64,000 bases of DNA. Origin: Hyphomicrobiales bacterium (GTDB taxonomy: Bacteria; Pseudomonadota; Alphaproteobacteria; Rhizobiales; OSC116). Below, one piece after another: positions 55,497 to 64,000 of this stretch. The first letter of the stretch is position 1, and each line of letters starts with the position of its first letter. Both the position numbers and the translations under genes were made by a program. The notes under the pieces were generated by a model that saw only the letters and a program-made list of their open reading frames with translations, was not told the origin of the DNA and did no database searches. The DNA lies in contig NVUH01000001.1 of assembly GCA_002401855.1 (NCBI GenBank), forward strand, positions 161,035-225,034. Direction: 5' to 3'.

Positions 55497-56827
55497 TATT
55501 TGACCGCCTCATCTGGCGCGTCGCGCGTACCGGTTAAATGTTGTTCACTGCCCATAAGCTGGCCAGTGACTGAGGCGTTTTCATCGATATATTTTTCTAA
55601 CACGTCTAATATCTGATGTTTTTGCAGCGATTCAATGCGCTGCGGCCAATCTAAAATATCTTCTAGGCTCATATCGCAGCTTAAGCCTGCGCCAATCATC
55701 CGTGCCATTGAGGTTTGGTTATCACGGGCATAAAGGCTTTCTGCGACCATTAGGTTTTTCGCCCGTTCAAACGCGCGGTCTGAAGGGCCGTTTTTAATGA
55801 AAGTTTGTACGCTGTCATCGACTAATTCGGCCATGTGAGCCAAACCGTAAGGTTCACGCGGGATGGTGTAAAGACCCAAAGGGGCGTAATCCATTGCCAC
55901 GCTATTATACCAGCCACCAGCGGCCACTGCGGCTTGTTTTTCGACCACCAGATCGACATATAAATGCGAGGTTGAACCGCCAGCGAGCAGTAGAACTGCT
56001 AATTGCAAGGCTTCTGCTTGGTTTTCTTGTTGGGCATTGGCGACGCGAGCTGATGGCACTAGATATTGTTTAATCCATTGCGGTTGCTCGACCCTCTCAT
56101 CAAACATATCGACTTTTCTGGGGCACATATGCGGTGGCTCGAGCACGCGTTTGCGGGGCTGGATGTTTTGCGCGGGAATGTCACCATAATGTTTTTGGGC
56201 TAATTTTAGCACTTGCTCGGGTGTTACATCGCCTGCCACCACCAAGGTTGCGTTGTCGGGCGCATAATGTTTTTTGTAAAAGGCTAAAGCGTCATGACGA
56301 TTTAGCTCGGCTATTTCATGATCCCAACCAATGATGGGGATGCCATAAGGATGGGCTAGAAACAAAGCAGAGGTCATTTGCTCGAAATGAATGGCATCGG
56401 GTTTATTGTCGGTGCGTTGTTTGCGTTCTTCGCGCACCACATCGCGCTCGGGCAATAATACTTCATCTGATAGAGTTAGACCTGTCATGCGGTCGGCCTC
56501 TAATTCCATAGCCAGCTCTAAGCGATCGGCGGCTAAGCGTTCGTAATAGCAGGTGTAATCTTGCCCGGTAAATGCGTTATCTTGGCCGCCATTTTTGGCG
56601 ATGATTTTGCTATGCTCGCCGGGAGCGAGTTTAGAGGTGCCTTTAAACATGAGATGTTCGAGAAAATGCGCAATGCCTGATTTGCCTGGCACTTCGTCGG
56701 CAGCGCCGACTTTATACCATAGCATATGGGTGATGACAGGCGCACGGTGATCTTCGATCACCACCACATCTAACCCATTTTCTAGAGAAAAACAGCTGAT
56801 GCCGTTTTTCATTTTTTCAATTTTCAT
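55496..56827 (-). CDS. M16 family zinc peptidase, active subunit
   Basis: 443 residues. The zinc-binding HxxEH is in GIAHFLEHLMFKGTS near residue 54, with the distal Glu in DVVREERKQRTDNKPDAIHFE. The C-terminal domain holds VLLLAGGSTSHLYVDLVVEKQ. No clear signal peptide, in contrast to many gram-negative PqqL-like members; location uncertain. Pairs with the inactive subunit encoded downstream, an arrangement conserved in alphaproteobacteria between lspA and pgi. Confidence 0.9.
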   Translation of the reverse strand: MKIEKMKNGISCFSLENGLDVVVIEDHRAPVITHMLWYKVGAADEVPGKSGIAHFLEHLMFKGTSKLAPGEHSKIIAKNGGQDNAFTGQDYTCYYERLAADRLELAMELEADRMTGLTLSDEVLLPERDVVREERKQRTDNKPDAIHFEQMTSALFLAHPYGIPIIGWDHEIAELNRHDALAFYKKHYAPDNATLVVAGDVTPEQVLKLAQKHYGDIPAQNIQPRKRVLEPPHMCPRKVDMFDERVEQPQWIKQYLVPSARVANAQQENQAEALQLAVLLLAGGSTSHLYVDLVVEKQAAVAAGGWYNSVAMDYAPLGLYTIPREPYGLAHMAELVDDSVQTFIKNGPSDRAFERAKNLMVAESLYARDNQTSMARMIGAGLSCDMSLEDILDWPQRIESLQKHQILDVLEKYIDENASVTGQLMGSEQHLTGTRDAPDEAVK

Positions 56828-56874
56828 ATTTTTACTTTTTTGGACACTGGCTTTTGCAAGCCGGCATCTGATGG

Positions 56875-57465
56875 TTATTTAACCGTGATGAAATATTCAC
56901 CGCAAGTGAATTTATCGCCAACCAATTTACAGGTTTGGGGGGCATCTTCGGAAATCTGTTTGGCAGTGGCCAATGGGTTTGACAATTTACCAGCGCGCAT
57001 GTCGGAGCGGAAGGTGAATAGATCGACAAATTTATAAGCCAAGGACGAGACTTTGGCTGCGGCAACAATGGGTTTTGCCGCTACGATGGGTTTTGCCACT
57101 ACTTTGGGAGTGATTGGGGTTTGGGTCACTTTTGGCACAGTGATTTTAGGTACAACTACTTTGGGCGGCACTATTGTCGGTGCAATTATTTTTGGGGCCA
57201 CAATTATCGGTGCGATTATTGCGGGCGGGGTGGCAACGGCGTTGACCAAAGGAACCGTGTTAAGCGAAACCCCTTCTGGGATTGGCAAATTACCATTGTT
57301 AGCACTTCGTAGCGGATCATTCACTTCGATATTTTGGGCATCAATGCCCTCGTTGCTAATGCCCAATAACTCACTAAAACCGCCAACAGACCCACATGAG
57401 GTGAGTGCCATTGATGCGGCTAAAACCAAAGCTGTTTTAGATAATTTATCAAAACTTAATTTCAT
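56875..57465 (-). CDS. Lipoprotein with Pro/Val/Ile-rich low-complexity region
   Basis: 196 residues. Signal and lipobox ASMALTSCGS, so a lipid-anchored envelope protein. A DPLRSANNGNLPIPEGVSL segment resembles the alphaproteobacterial lipoproteins found between lspA and the M16 genes (sometimes DUF3035). The middle (residues about 85-140) is a low-complexity run of Pro-Lys-Ile/Val-Val/Ile repeats such as APKIIAPTIVPPKVVVPK. The C-terminus (CKLVGDKFTCGEYFITVK) has two cysteines. ATG 57465 is chosen over the TTG at 57480. Possible outer-membrane or cell-wall spacer; unproven. Confidence 0.65.
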   Translation of the reverse strand: MKLSFDKLSKTALVLAASMALTSCGSVGGFSELLGISNEGIDAQNIEVNDPLRSANNGNLPIPEGVSLNTVPLVNAVATPPAIIAPIIVAPKIIAPTIVPPKVVVPKITVPKVTQTPITPKVVAKPIVAAKPIVAAAKVSSLAYKFVDLFTFRSDMRAGKLSNPLATAKQISEDAPQTCKLVGDKFTCGEYFITVK

Positions 57466-57524
57466 ATTTTTAAACCCCAAACCTATTCATGGATACTAGT
57501 ATATATAGATGATTGTTAGAGATT

Positions 57525-58043
57525 TCAATCCTCTTTAATGTCAGTTCGCGACAAAAAGAATACATCTATTAGTAATAAAACCACACCGAAGGTCATTGCG
57601 ACATCGGCAATGTTAAAAACATACCATGTGTAATCGCCAAATTTGGGCTGAAAAACATCGACCACGCCTTGACGAAATACCCGATCATAGCCATTGCCTA
57701 GCGCTGTGCCCACAAAGAATGACATATAAATAACGCTCATTTTTTCTTTTGTGCGCAAGATGATGAAAATCAGGCCGAGCATTACTAAACCTGTGACTGA
57801 AGCAAGAATGAGACTGCCATAGCCTGATTGTTGGAACAGGCCATAAGAAATGCCTTTATTCCACACCAGAACCAAATTCATAAACGGCAGCCATTCGACC
57901 ACGCCTTTGTCGGCAATGTGATAAATTTCGAGCATATAATATTTGTGATATTGGTCGGCAATGAACCAAAAACCTGCAATGAGGATGAGCCACATCAGAC
58001 GTTGTTTGAAAACCAAACCGGCTTGTGTATTTTCATCTGACAT
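57525..58043 (-). CDS. lspA: Lipoprotein signal peptidase
   Basis: Inner-membrane aspartyl protease that cleaves signal peptides of prolipoproteins such as the neighbour gene and the RTX protein. 172 residues, four helices. The catalytic Asp residues are in ALGNGYDRVFRQGVVDVF and VFNIADVAMTFG. MNLVLVWNKGISYGLFQ is the family start of the second segment. Located between ileS and the lipoprotein gene, a classic ileS-lspA pair. Confidence 0.95.
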   Translation of the reverse strand: MSDENTQAGLVFKQRLMWLILIAGFWFIADQYHKYYMLEIYHIADKGVVEWLPFMNLVLVWNKGISYGLFQQSGYGSLILASVTGLVMLGLIFIILRTKEKMSVIYMSFFVGTALGNGYDRVFRQGVVDVFQPKFGDYTWYVFNIADVAMTFGVVLLLIDVFFLSRTDIKED

Positions 58044-58078
58044 GGTTCTATCCCTTTATCAGTAATTATTGTCGTCGA

Positions 58079-60937
58079 TTATTGTGTGGCATCGAAAAGC
58101 CGAACCGCAGCTGCGTCACGGGCTGATAGATCGGGATATTGGGCATCAGAGCCGACATCTGGCAAAATCTTCCAACTGCGCATGCATTTTTTACCCACGG
58201 CCATTTTGTGCACTACACTGACACCGCTGACATCTGGTAGGGTGAAGCCGTCACTGATGGTTTCGCCCAATTTTAGCACCGCTTGGCTGGTGATGAAAAT
58301 ATCGGCAAAATCGCTGTCATTCATGCCGTCAAACAGAGTTAAATACTGATCATTGCTGATGTAGATTTCGGGTGCTGATTCTAGGCTTGAGCCGATGCGT
58401 TTTTCGCGGCGTTCGATTTCGAGTGCGCCTGTGACCACTTTGCGGACTTCGCGGATTTTGCCCCATTTATCAGCCAAAGCGTCATCGCACCATTTATCTT
58501 TCATGGTTGGGAAGAGGTGTAAATGCACGCTGTCATTTAAATCTGGGAAACGAGTTTGCCAGACTTCTTCCATAGTGAAGGCTAAGATTGGTGCGAGCCA
58601 TGCTGTAATGGCATGGAAAACATGATCCATAACTGTGCGGGCGGCACGGCGGTTGATACTGTCTGGCGCATCGCAATAAAGCGAGTCTTTGCGGATGTCG
58701 AAATAGAAGGCTGATAGATCAAAGGCGCAGAAATTAAGCACTTGTTGGCTGACGGTTTTGAAGTCATATTCCAAATAAGCGGCGCGGACTTGTTTGTCTA
58801 GCGCGTGAAGGCGGTCAAGAATATAGCGTTCGAGCTCGGGCATTTCGGCGAAGTCTAGGCGTTCGGCTTCGTTAAAATCACTGATGTTGCCGAGTAGAAA
58901 ACGCATGGTGTTGCGCAATTTACGGTAGCTATCCATGGTGGTTTTGATGGCTTCATCGCCTAATTTTGTATTGTCGGTATAATCGGTTGAGCCAACCCAT
59001 AGACGCAGAATATCAGCACCTTGGGTGTTGGCCATTTTTACGGGGTCCATGCCGTTGCCTAAGGATTTAGACATTTTTTTGCCGTTTTTGTCATTAACAA
59101 AACCATGAGTTAATACAGCTTTATAAGGGGCTGCGCCGCGTGTGCCGATGCCGTTCATTAGCGATGATTGGAACCAACCGCGATGTTGATCAGTGCCTTC
59201 TAAGTATAGATCTGCTGGCCAGAGGTGGTCGGCGCGGGCTTCTAAAACAAAGGCATGGGTTGAGCCAGAATCGAACCACACGTCTAGAATATCGGACACC
59301 ATGTCATAATCGTCGGCATCATATTTAGTTGAATCTAGGAAATAGGCGGCATCTTTGGCGAACCAAATGTCGGCGCCATGTTTATCGAACTCATCGGCGA
59401 TGAACGTGTTTAGTTCGTCATCGCGCAATAATTCACCGGTTTTTTTGTGGGTGAAGCAGCAAAGTGGCACGCCCCATGCGCGTTGACGCGAGATCACCCA
59501 ATCTGGGCGGCCTTCGACCATGGCACGGATGCGGTTTTTGCTGATGGCTGGAAACCATTCGACATCATTATCGATGGCGTTTAAGGCTTTTTTGCGCAAA
59601 TCATTGGTGTCCATCGAGATGAACCATTGTGGTGTGTTGCGGAAGATGATCGGGGCTTTTGAACGCCATGAATGCGGGTAGCTGTGGCGGGTGCTGCCTT
59701 TGGCAACCATAGCGCCAACCTCGATAAGTTGTTTGATCACCGCGCCATTGGCTGCACCGAACTTGCCTTTATCGTCAATCACTTGTAGGCCTGCGAACAG
59801 AGGTACATGGTCAAAATATTTGCCATCTGCACCGACTGTTTGCGGGATTTCTAACTTTTCACGCACGCCGATTTCGTAATCGTCTGCGCCATGGCCTGGG
59901 GCGGTGTGAACGAAGCCTGTGCCGGCTTCATTGGTGACATGATCGCCATCAAATAATGGCACGTCAAATTCATATTTCATACCGCGCAATGGATGGGCGC
60001 ATTTGGTGCCAGCCAATTGTTCGGAGGTTAGATCGGTGATTTTTGTGAGGGTGATGCCTTTGGCGGCTTGCGCCACCTCTTCGGCTAAATCTTCGGCCAG
60101 AACCAATTTATCGCCGACTTGGGCTAGGTTGCCTTCGTTAACCTCAGTCACTTCATATACAGCATAATTGATTTTTGAAGAATAGCAGATGGCGCGGTTG
60201 GCGGGGATGGTCCACGGGGTTGTGGTCCAGATAACCACCGAAGCGCCAGCTAGTGCATGATCGCCTGAGATGACTGGGAATTTAACCCAAATGGTGGGTG
60301 ATTTATGATCGTGATATTCAATCTCGGCTTCGGCCAATGAGGTTTTTTCGACCACTGACCACATGACGGGTTTGGAGCCTTGATAGAGGCCGCCATTCAT
60401 CACATATTTCATAAACTCGCGGGCGATTTGCGCTTCGGCGGCATAATTCATGGTTAGATATGGGTTGTCCCATTCGCCATTAATGCCTAGGCGTTTGAAT
60501 TCATCGCGCTGAACGTTAACCCAACCTTCGGCAAATGTGCGGCATTCTTGGCGAAACTCGACCAGATCGACATCGTCTTTATCGAGGCCTTTGGCGCGGT
60601 ATTTTTCTTCGATTTTCCATTCGATTGGCAAGCCGTGGCAATCCCAACCTGGGACGTATAGTGCGTCTTTGCCCATCATTTGTTGGCTGCGGGTGATGAT
60701 GTCTTTTAGCATTTTATTTTGAGCATGGCCTGCATGCAAATTTCCGTTGGCATAAGGAGGGCCATCATGCAGAATATATTTAGTGCGGCCTTTGGCGGCG
60801 GCGCGTAATTTTTTATATAGGTCTAAATTCGCCCAATGTTCCAGATGTTTAGGTTCGGCTTTGGCCAAGCCTGCTCGCATTGGAAAACTTGTTTTAGGAA
60901 GTGATAATGTGTCTTTATAATCTCTAGTTTCGCTCAT
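58079..60937 (-). CDS. ileS: Isoleucyl-tRNA synthetase
   Basis: Class I synthetase, 952 residues. The HIGH motif appears as PPYANGNLHAGHAQNK, KMSKS as NGKKMSKSLGNGMDP. The editing domain (VIWTTTPWTIPANRA, HTAPGHGADDYE) is present. The C-terminal end is shorter than E. coli and has no obvious zinc finger, as in many alphaproteobacteria. Upstream of lspA on the same strand with 35 bases between. Confidence 0.97.
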   Translation of the reverse strand: MSETRDYKDTLSLPKTSFPMRAGLAKAEPKHLEHWANLDLYKKLRAAAKGRTKYILHDGPPYANGNLHAGHAQNKMLKDIITRSQQMMGKDALYVPGWDCHGLPIEWKIEEKYRAKGLDKDDVDLVEFRQECRTFAEGWVNVQRDEFKRLGINGEWDNPYLTMNYAAEAQIAREFMKYVMNGGLYQGSKPVMWSVVEKTSLAEAEIEYHDHKSPTIWVKFPVISGDHALAGASVVIWTTTPWTIPANRAICYSSKINYAVYEVTEVNEGNLAQVGDKLVLAEDLAEEVAQAAKGITLTKITDLTSEQLAGTKCAHPLRGMKYEFDVPLFDGDHVTNEAGTGFVHTAPGHGADDYEIGVREKLEIPQTVGADGKYFDHVPLFAGLQVIDDKGKFGAANGAVIKQLIEVGAMVAKGSTRHSYPHSWRSKAPIIFRNTPQWFISMDTNDLRKKALNAIDNDVEWFPAISKNRIRAMVEGRPDWVISRQRAWGVPLCCFTHKKTGELLRDDELNTFIADEFDKHGADIWFAKDAAYFLDSTKYDADDYDMVSDILDVWFDSGSTHAFVLEARADHLWPADLYLEGTDQHRGWFQSSLMNGIGTRGAAPYKAVLTHGFVNDKNGKKMSKSLGNGMDPVKMANTQGADILRLWVGSTDYTDNTKLGDEAIKTTMDSYRKLRNTMRFLLGNISDFNEAERLDFAEMPELERYILDRLHALDKQVRAAYLEYDFKTVSQQVLNFCAFDLSAFYFDIRKDSLYCDAPDSINRRAARTVMDHVFHAITAWLAPILAFTMEEVWQTRFPDLNDSVHLHLFPTMKDKWCDDALADKWGKIREVRKVVTGALEIERREKRIGSSLESAPEIYISNDQYLTLFDGMNDSDFADIFITSQAVLKLGETISDGFTLPDVSGVSVVHKMAVGKKCMRSWKILPDVGSDAQYPDLSARDAAAVRLFDATQ

Positions 60938-61174
60938 TTTTAGCTCTTTTTGCTGGGCGGGGCTTACTTGCGCCTCTCGCCTTTGATCTTAATGGGTTAT
61001 CTTCTCATATCCCGACCTTTACGCACTTAAATAATCACGCAAAAATCGGGCTGATAATTCGTATGAGGCAGGTGCTAAAAATTTGCTTCATCTTTAATAT
61101 TTTATGATTTAAAACCAACATGTTTGACCTATTCTGTATAACTATCTGCTTTATGGCCTGAAACCGTGCAAAAA

Positions 61175-62161
61175 TCAAACAAGTTTCTGGATTTGGCGGG
61201 GCTTCGCACCATTTTCGGCGAAATATTGCTTAACTTTTGTCACATCATCGTTAATGGCGGCAATCAAGGCATCTAAACCATCGAGCTTTTCATCGGCGCG
61301 AATGAATTTATGCAAATAAACCTTAACGTCTTGGCCGTAAATATCTTGGTCAAAATCAAATATAAAAGTTTCCATTTTGGTGCCGATGCCATTTACGGTT
61401 GGCCGTGTGCCATAACTTGCAGCGCCGCTATAGGCTTTGCCATCAACAATGATGGTGGCGGCATAAGAGCCGTGTCTTAACTCACAATCAGCGCGCATGG
61501 CAATGTTGGCCGTGGGGAAACCAATGGTGCGGCCTAGCTGTTTGCCTTTTTCGACCACGCCATTGACATACCAATCATGACCCAATAAATCACTCGCCAG
61601 CTCAATCTTACCCTGCTCTAAAGCACGGCGAATGCGGCTGGAGGAGACAATTTTATCTTGGGTGGTAATTTTGCTCAGCACGTTCACACCAAAACCGTAT
61701 TTTTCGCCCATCTGTTGTAGAAACTCAGCATCGCCTTGACGGGCTTTGCCAAAACAAAAATCCTCGCCGACAATGACGTGGGAAATATTGAGCATATTTA
61801 CCAATATTTTTTGCACAAATTCCTCAGCCGTCAGACCTGCCAGTTGTTTGCAAAATTCTAATATCACCAACAGATCAATGCCAAGGCTGGCAAATAACTC
61901 AGCACGCACAATGTTATCTGTTAGACGAAAAAACTGGCCATCTGGGTTGAAAAAAGCTCGTGGGTGCGGCGAAAAGGTGAGAGCACCAATGGGTATATTG
62001 CCATTTTTTTGAGCGATTTTTTGGGCATGGTTTAATATATATTGATGGCCTTTATGTACACCATCAAAATTGCCGATAGCCAGAATAGCGCCGTGTTTGC
62101 GGGGTGGCAATATATGTGTGCCATTGATAATTTGCGCAGCATTGGCATTAAATTGATACAT
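61175..62161 (-). CDS. ribF: Bifunctional riboflavin kinase / FAD synthetase
   Basis: Makes FMN and FAD from riboflavin. 328 residues. The N-terminal adenylyltransferase domain has AILAIGNFDGVHKGHQYIL and FSPHPRAFF, ISHVIVGEDFCFGKARQG, and SSSRIRRALEQG; the C-terminal kinase domain has LGRTIGFPTANIAM and SYGTRPTVNG. ATG 62161 is preferred over the GTG two codons earlier. Order ribF-ileS-lspA on the minus strand is a conserved bacterial group. Confidence 0.95.
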   Translation of the reverse strand: MYQFNANAAQIINGTHILPPRKHGAILAIGNFDGVHKGHQYILNHAQKIAQKNGNIPIGALTFSPHPRAFFNPDGQFFRLTDNIVRAELFASLGIDLLVILEFCKQLAGLTAEEFVQKILVNMLNISHVIVGEDFCFGKARQGDAEFLQQMGEKYGFGVNVLSKITTQDKIVSSSRIRRALEQGKIELASDLLGHDWYVNGVVEKGKQLGRTIGFPTANIAMRADCELRHGSYAATIIVDGKAYSGAASYGTRPTVNGIGTKMETFIFDFDQDIYGQDVKVYLHKFIRADEKLDGLDALIAAINDDVTKVKQYFAENGAKPRQIQKLV

Positions 62162-62403
62162 AAACACTTCTATATTTTCACTTAATTTGCGGCCAAAATA
62201 ACCGAATTAAAAACAGTTTTACAGAATAATTCTAAATAAATCTAACCAAATTATATTTGTTAACCTTATTTTTATGTCCTTAGTCGAATATGCATTTTAG
62301 ACAGGGCGGACCTCCCCATACTTTGGTTCATGCTATTTGGTTTAAATGTGTATCGTTTGATATGTCGGGGCGTACAAACAAATTAATTCTTGGAGCGAAG
62401 TGG

Positions 62404-62790
62404 ATGGCTTTAAATCTAGCGATGGAAGTTCTTGTTGTAGACGACTATAAAACTATGATCAGAATTATCAGAAACCTATTGAAACAACTGGGTTTTGAAA
62501 ATATTGACGACGCAGCAGATGGCGCAGAAGCGTTGGGCAAGCTGAAAGAAAAGAGCTATGGCTTGATTATTTCAGATTGGAACATGGAGCCTATGACAGG
62601 CTACGAATTGCTTAAAGAAGTGCGTGGCGATGATGTGTTATCAAAAACACCTTTCATTATGGTGACTGCTGAATCAAAAACCGAAAATGTGATTGCCGCT
62701 AAAAAAGCTGGCGTGAATAATTACATTGTGAAACCATTTAACGCCGCGACATTGAAATCCAAAATTAACGCAGTATTTGGTGAAGCTTAA
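62404..62790 (+). CDS. cheY: Chemotaxis response regulator CheY
   Basis: 128-residue single-domain receiver. Acidic pocket DD in VLVVDDYKT, phospho-acceptor Asp in LIISDWNMEP, Thr in IMVTAES, and Lys in YIVKPFNAATL. SDWNMEPMTG and NNYIVKPF are CheY-like rather than general receiver. TTGGAG lies twelve bases ahead of the ATG. Followed after 107 bases by cheZ, the usual cheYZ pair, so it controls the flagellar motor. Confidence 0.9.
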   Translation: MALNLAMEVLVVDDYKTMIRIIRNLLKQLGFENIDDAADGAEALGKLKEKSYGLIISDWNMEPMTGYELLKEVRGDDVLSKTPFIMVTAESKTENVIAAKKAGVNNYIVKPFNAATLKSKINAVFGEA

Positions 62791-62897
62791 ATTTGCTCGC
62801 ATCAGGCTTGAGGGGAGGCTCTATGCACATTAGGTTTAAAGCCAACAGCATATTTGCTATTTATATCAGCATATTTGCGATTTAAAAGAGGCAGAAC

Positions 62898-63542
62898 ATG
62901 AAGTTTAACAGTGCACTTTCGAAGCATTCGGATGAAATCCTCGCTCTATTAAAAAATGCGAGAGATAAAGATATTCAGCTTAATGATGTTATGTCTATGG
63001 CTGAAATTATGATGAATAGCATGCATGCTTTTTTTAAGAGCATGGATGTTGCCGTTTATAAAGAAATGCGTGACATTGCGACCTATATTGAAAAGGCCAA
63101 AGGCGATATTTCTAACTTGCAAGCCAATAAATTAAAAGGCGAACATATTCCTGTAGCCGGTAGGGAATTGGATGAAGTTGTAGCCGCCACCGAGCGCGCG
63201 ACTGACACAATTATGGAAAATGCCGAAAACATTATGGCTACTGACCCAACCGATCATGCCGCGTATCAAACTGCGGTTAATGAAGGGCTGATGAATATTT
63301 TTGAAGCTTGTAGCTTTCAAGACATTACTGGCCAACGCATCAACAAAGTGGTCGGCACGCTGAAACATATTGAAGAGCGGGTTTCTAAATTCGCATCCGC
63401 AACTGGTGTCGAAGATACTGATTATGAGATATCTGATGAAGAAGCGGCGCGTTTGAAACGCCAAAAAGACCTTATTTTGCATGGTCCGCAAAATGCTGAT
63501 GAGGCTACGGCACAAGACGATATCGACGCGATGTTTGATTAA
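62898..63542 (+). CDS. cheZ: Protein phosphatase CheZ
   Basis: Dephosphorylates CheY-P. 214 residues, mainly helical. The active-site helix is ACSFQDITGQRINKVVGTLKHIEER, with the conserved Gln-Asp-x-Thr-Gly-Gln and following Lys. The acidic C-terminus (DEATAQDDIDAMFD) resembles the CheY-binding tail. Ends in a terminator at 63574. CheZ is patchy in alphaproteobacteria, so its presence narrows the lineage somewhat. Confidence 0.88.
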   Translation: MKFNSALSKHSDEILALLKNARDKDIQLNDVMSMAEIMMNSMHAFFKSMDVAVYKEMRDIATYIEKAKGDISNLQANKLKGEHIPVAGRELDEVVAATERATDTIMENAENIMATDPTDHAAYQTAVNEGLMNIFEACSFQDITGQRINKVVGTLKHIEERVSKFASATGVEDTDYEISDEEAARLKRQKDLILHGPQNADEATAQDDIDAMFD

Positions 63543-63573
63543 AAATTCTGAATGAAAATCTAGATAGATTAAA

Positions 63574-63599
63574 AGCGGAACCTTGGTTCGGCTTTTTTT
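63574..63599 (+). terminator. Terminator of cheY-cheZ
   Basis: AGC-G-GAACC / GGTTC-G-GCT stem (63574-63592) with one internal G-G mismatch, followed by seven T. Located 31 bases after the cheZ stop. Confidence 0.85.
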
Positions 63600-63610
63600 C
63601 GTTTGGGTTT

Positions 63611-63826
63611 GCTCTCTGTTGGCCACTGCGTGTGCGATACTCCGTATCGCTGGCTGCGCCTAACGGCGACGGCCGGTCGGCCTTGCCTCAGCCTGCGGCT
63701 TCTTTTTTCGTTCGCTTTGCTCTCTGTTGGCCACTGCGTGCGCGATACTCCGTATCGCTGGCTGCGCCTAACGGCGACGGCCGGTCGGCCTTGCCTCAGC
63801 CTGCGGCTTCGGACTCTTTTTCCATT
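63611..63826 (+). repeat. Two tandem units of a 108-bp palindromic intergenic repeat
   Basis: Units begin at 63611 and 63719. Each has GCTCTCTGTTGGCCACTGCG, a GCGATAC-TCC-GTATCGC hairpin, GCGCCTAACGGCGACGG, GGCCGGTCGGCC and CTTGCCTCAGCCTGCGGCTT. The CCTAACGGCGACG...CTTGCCTCAGCCT part also occurs in R1 (reverse) and R2 (forward). Open frames across it are repeat artefacts. Confidence 0.85.
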
Positions 63827-63880
63827 TAAATGTTGATTTATTGCGGGTGCTTACATCCGCGGTGCCAAGAATAAGTGTAC

Positions 63881-64000
63881 TTAGGCTAATTGTGCGATGT
63901 AATATTTAACTTTGACGCCTCTGAGTTTAATGCGCTCTTTTATGAATGTCATGAATTCGGGGGAGAAGACGTTCATGTTGCCCTCGACATAAGCTTGTTC
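63881..64000 (-). CDS. C-terminal end of an unrecognised protein
   Basis: Only the last 39 codons are inside the window: EQAYVEGNMNVFSPEFM, TFIKERIKLRGVKVKYYIAQLA, then TAA at 63881-63883. Codon use looks like coding sequence and the frame is open to the edge. I do not recognise the family. Confidence 0.5.
   Translation of the reverse strand, partial: EQAYVEGNMNVFSPEFMTFIKERIKLRGVKVKYYIAQLA

Noticed and set aside
60938..61174. T-box or other riboswitch ahead of ileS
   Set aside because: No T-box sequence or stem I specifier is seen, and T-boxes are not expected in this group.
63603..63836. ORFs over the 63.6-kb tandem repeat
   Set aside because: Two frames show the same duplicated peptide because the DNA is a tandem repeat; there is no ribosome site, and they follow the cheZ terminator.

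Overview
This window looks like chromosomal DNA of a free-living, aerobic alphaproteobacterium of moderate to low GC. The evidence is a CcrM-type GANTC methyltransferase, the split F0 operon with both atpF' and atpF, a ctaC-ctaD-ctaB-ctaG-ctaE aa3 oxidase cluster followed by SURF1, thrC and an M16 peptidase, an IalB protein, a DUF4170 protein, a two-subunit glycine decarboxylase and a type II homoserine kinase. I cannot place it to order; a marine lineage is a guess. No rRNA or tRNA gene was recognised. No transposase, integrase, Cas, reverse transcriptase or toxin-antitoxin gene was recognised.

Layout. 1-5.2 kb: end of a GT2 glycosyltransferase, then rnhB, ccrM, mutY, a DUF721 (DciA-like) gene and a DsbA-like thioredoxin. 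5.2-7.5 kb: aldo/keto reductase and an unusual RTX-repeat lipoprotein. 7.7-10.3 kb: F0 ATP synthase operon atpI-B-E-F'-F, ending in a clear terminator, with a hairpin-rich atpB-atpE spacer. 10.4-14.2 kb: SnoaL-like protein, a tandem pair of DMT-type membrane proteins, 3-hydroxybutyrate dehydrogenase and methylglyoxal synthase. 14.2-15.7 kb: 1.5 kb with no convincing gene, holding two paralogous structured loci that each end in a tandem array of stem-loops. This is the most unusual thing in the window. 15.7-21.5 kb: CxxC carboxymuconolactone-decarboxylase-like protein, a repeat-rich spacer, and the glycine cleavage operon under a tandem glycine riboswitch (minus strand). 21.6-28.9 kb: double Usp protein, ispH-thrB-rnhA, an MFS gene broken by an in-frame stop, glucokinase, a DsbD N-domain protein and YqgE. 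28.9-36.1 kb: a large 7TM-PAS-GGDEF-EAL protein, then rimJ-like, M16 peptidase, thrC and SURF1 (minus strand). 36.2-37.4 kb: a MerR-regulated three-gene cassette between identical 27-bp terminator copies. 37.5-42.7 kb: the aa3 cytochrome oxidase operon, preceded by two perfect FNR/FixK-type palindromes. 43.1-46.8 kb: IalB, MATE exporter, DUF1127 gene, a 28-codon candidate ORF and a LysR regulator. 46.9-53 kb: a six-gene segment (gshA, rsmE, a soluble chemoreceptor, ubiA, an inositol-phosphatase-family gene and DUF4170) between inverted copies of a roughly 0.3-kb palindrome-rich repeat. 53-62.2 kb: pgi, an M16 active/inactive pair, a lipoprotein, lspA, ileS and ribF. 62.4-64 kb: cheY-cheZ, a tandem intergenic repeat and the end of an unrecognised gene.

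How it fits together. The genes describe aerobic respiration (F0 plus aa3 oxidase with assembly factors), glycine catabolism sensed by a riboswitch, entry of glucose into metabolism (glk, pgi) with a methylglyoxal bypass, threonine synthesis split over two loci (thrB, thrC), and membrane and periplasm maintenance (dsbA, the DsbD-like protein, lspA, lipoproteins). Accessory character is limited to the 14.2-15.7 kb paired hairpin-array loci, the MerR cassette and the dispersed palindromic repeats.
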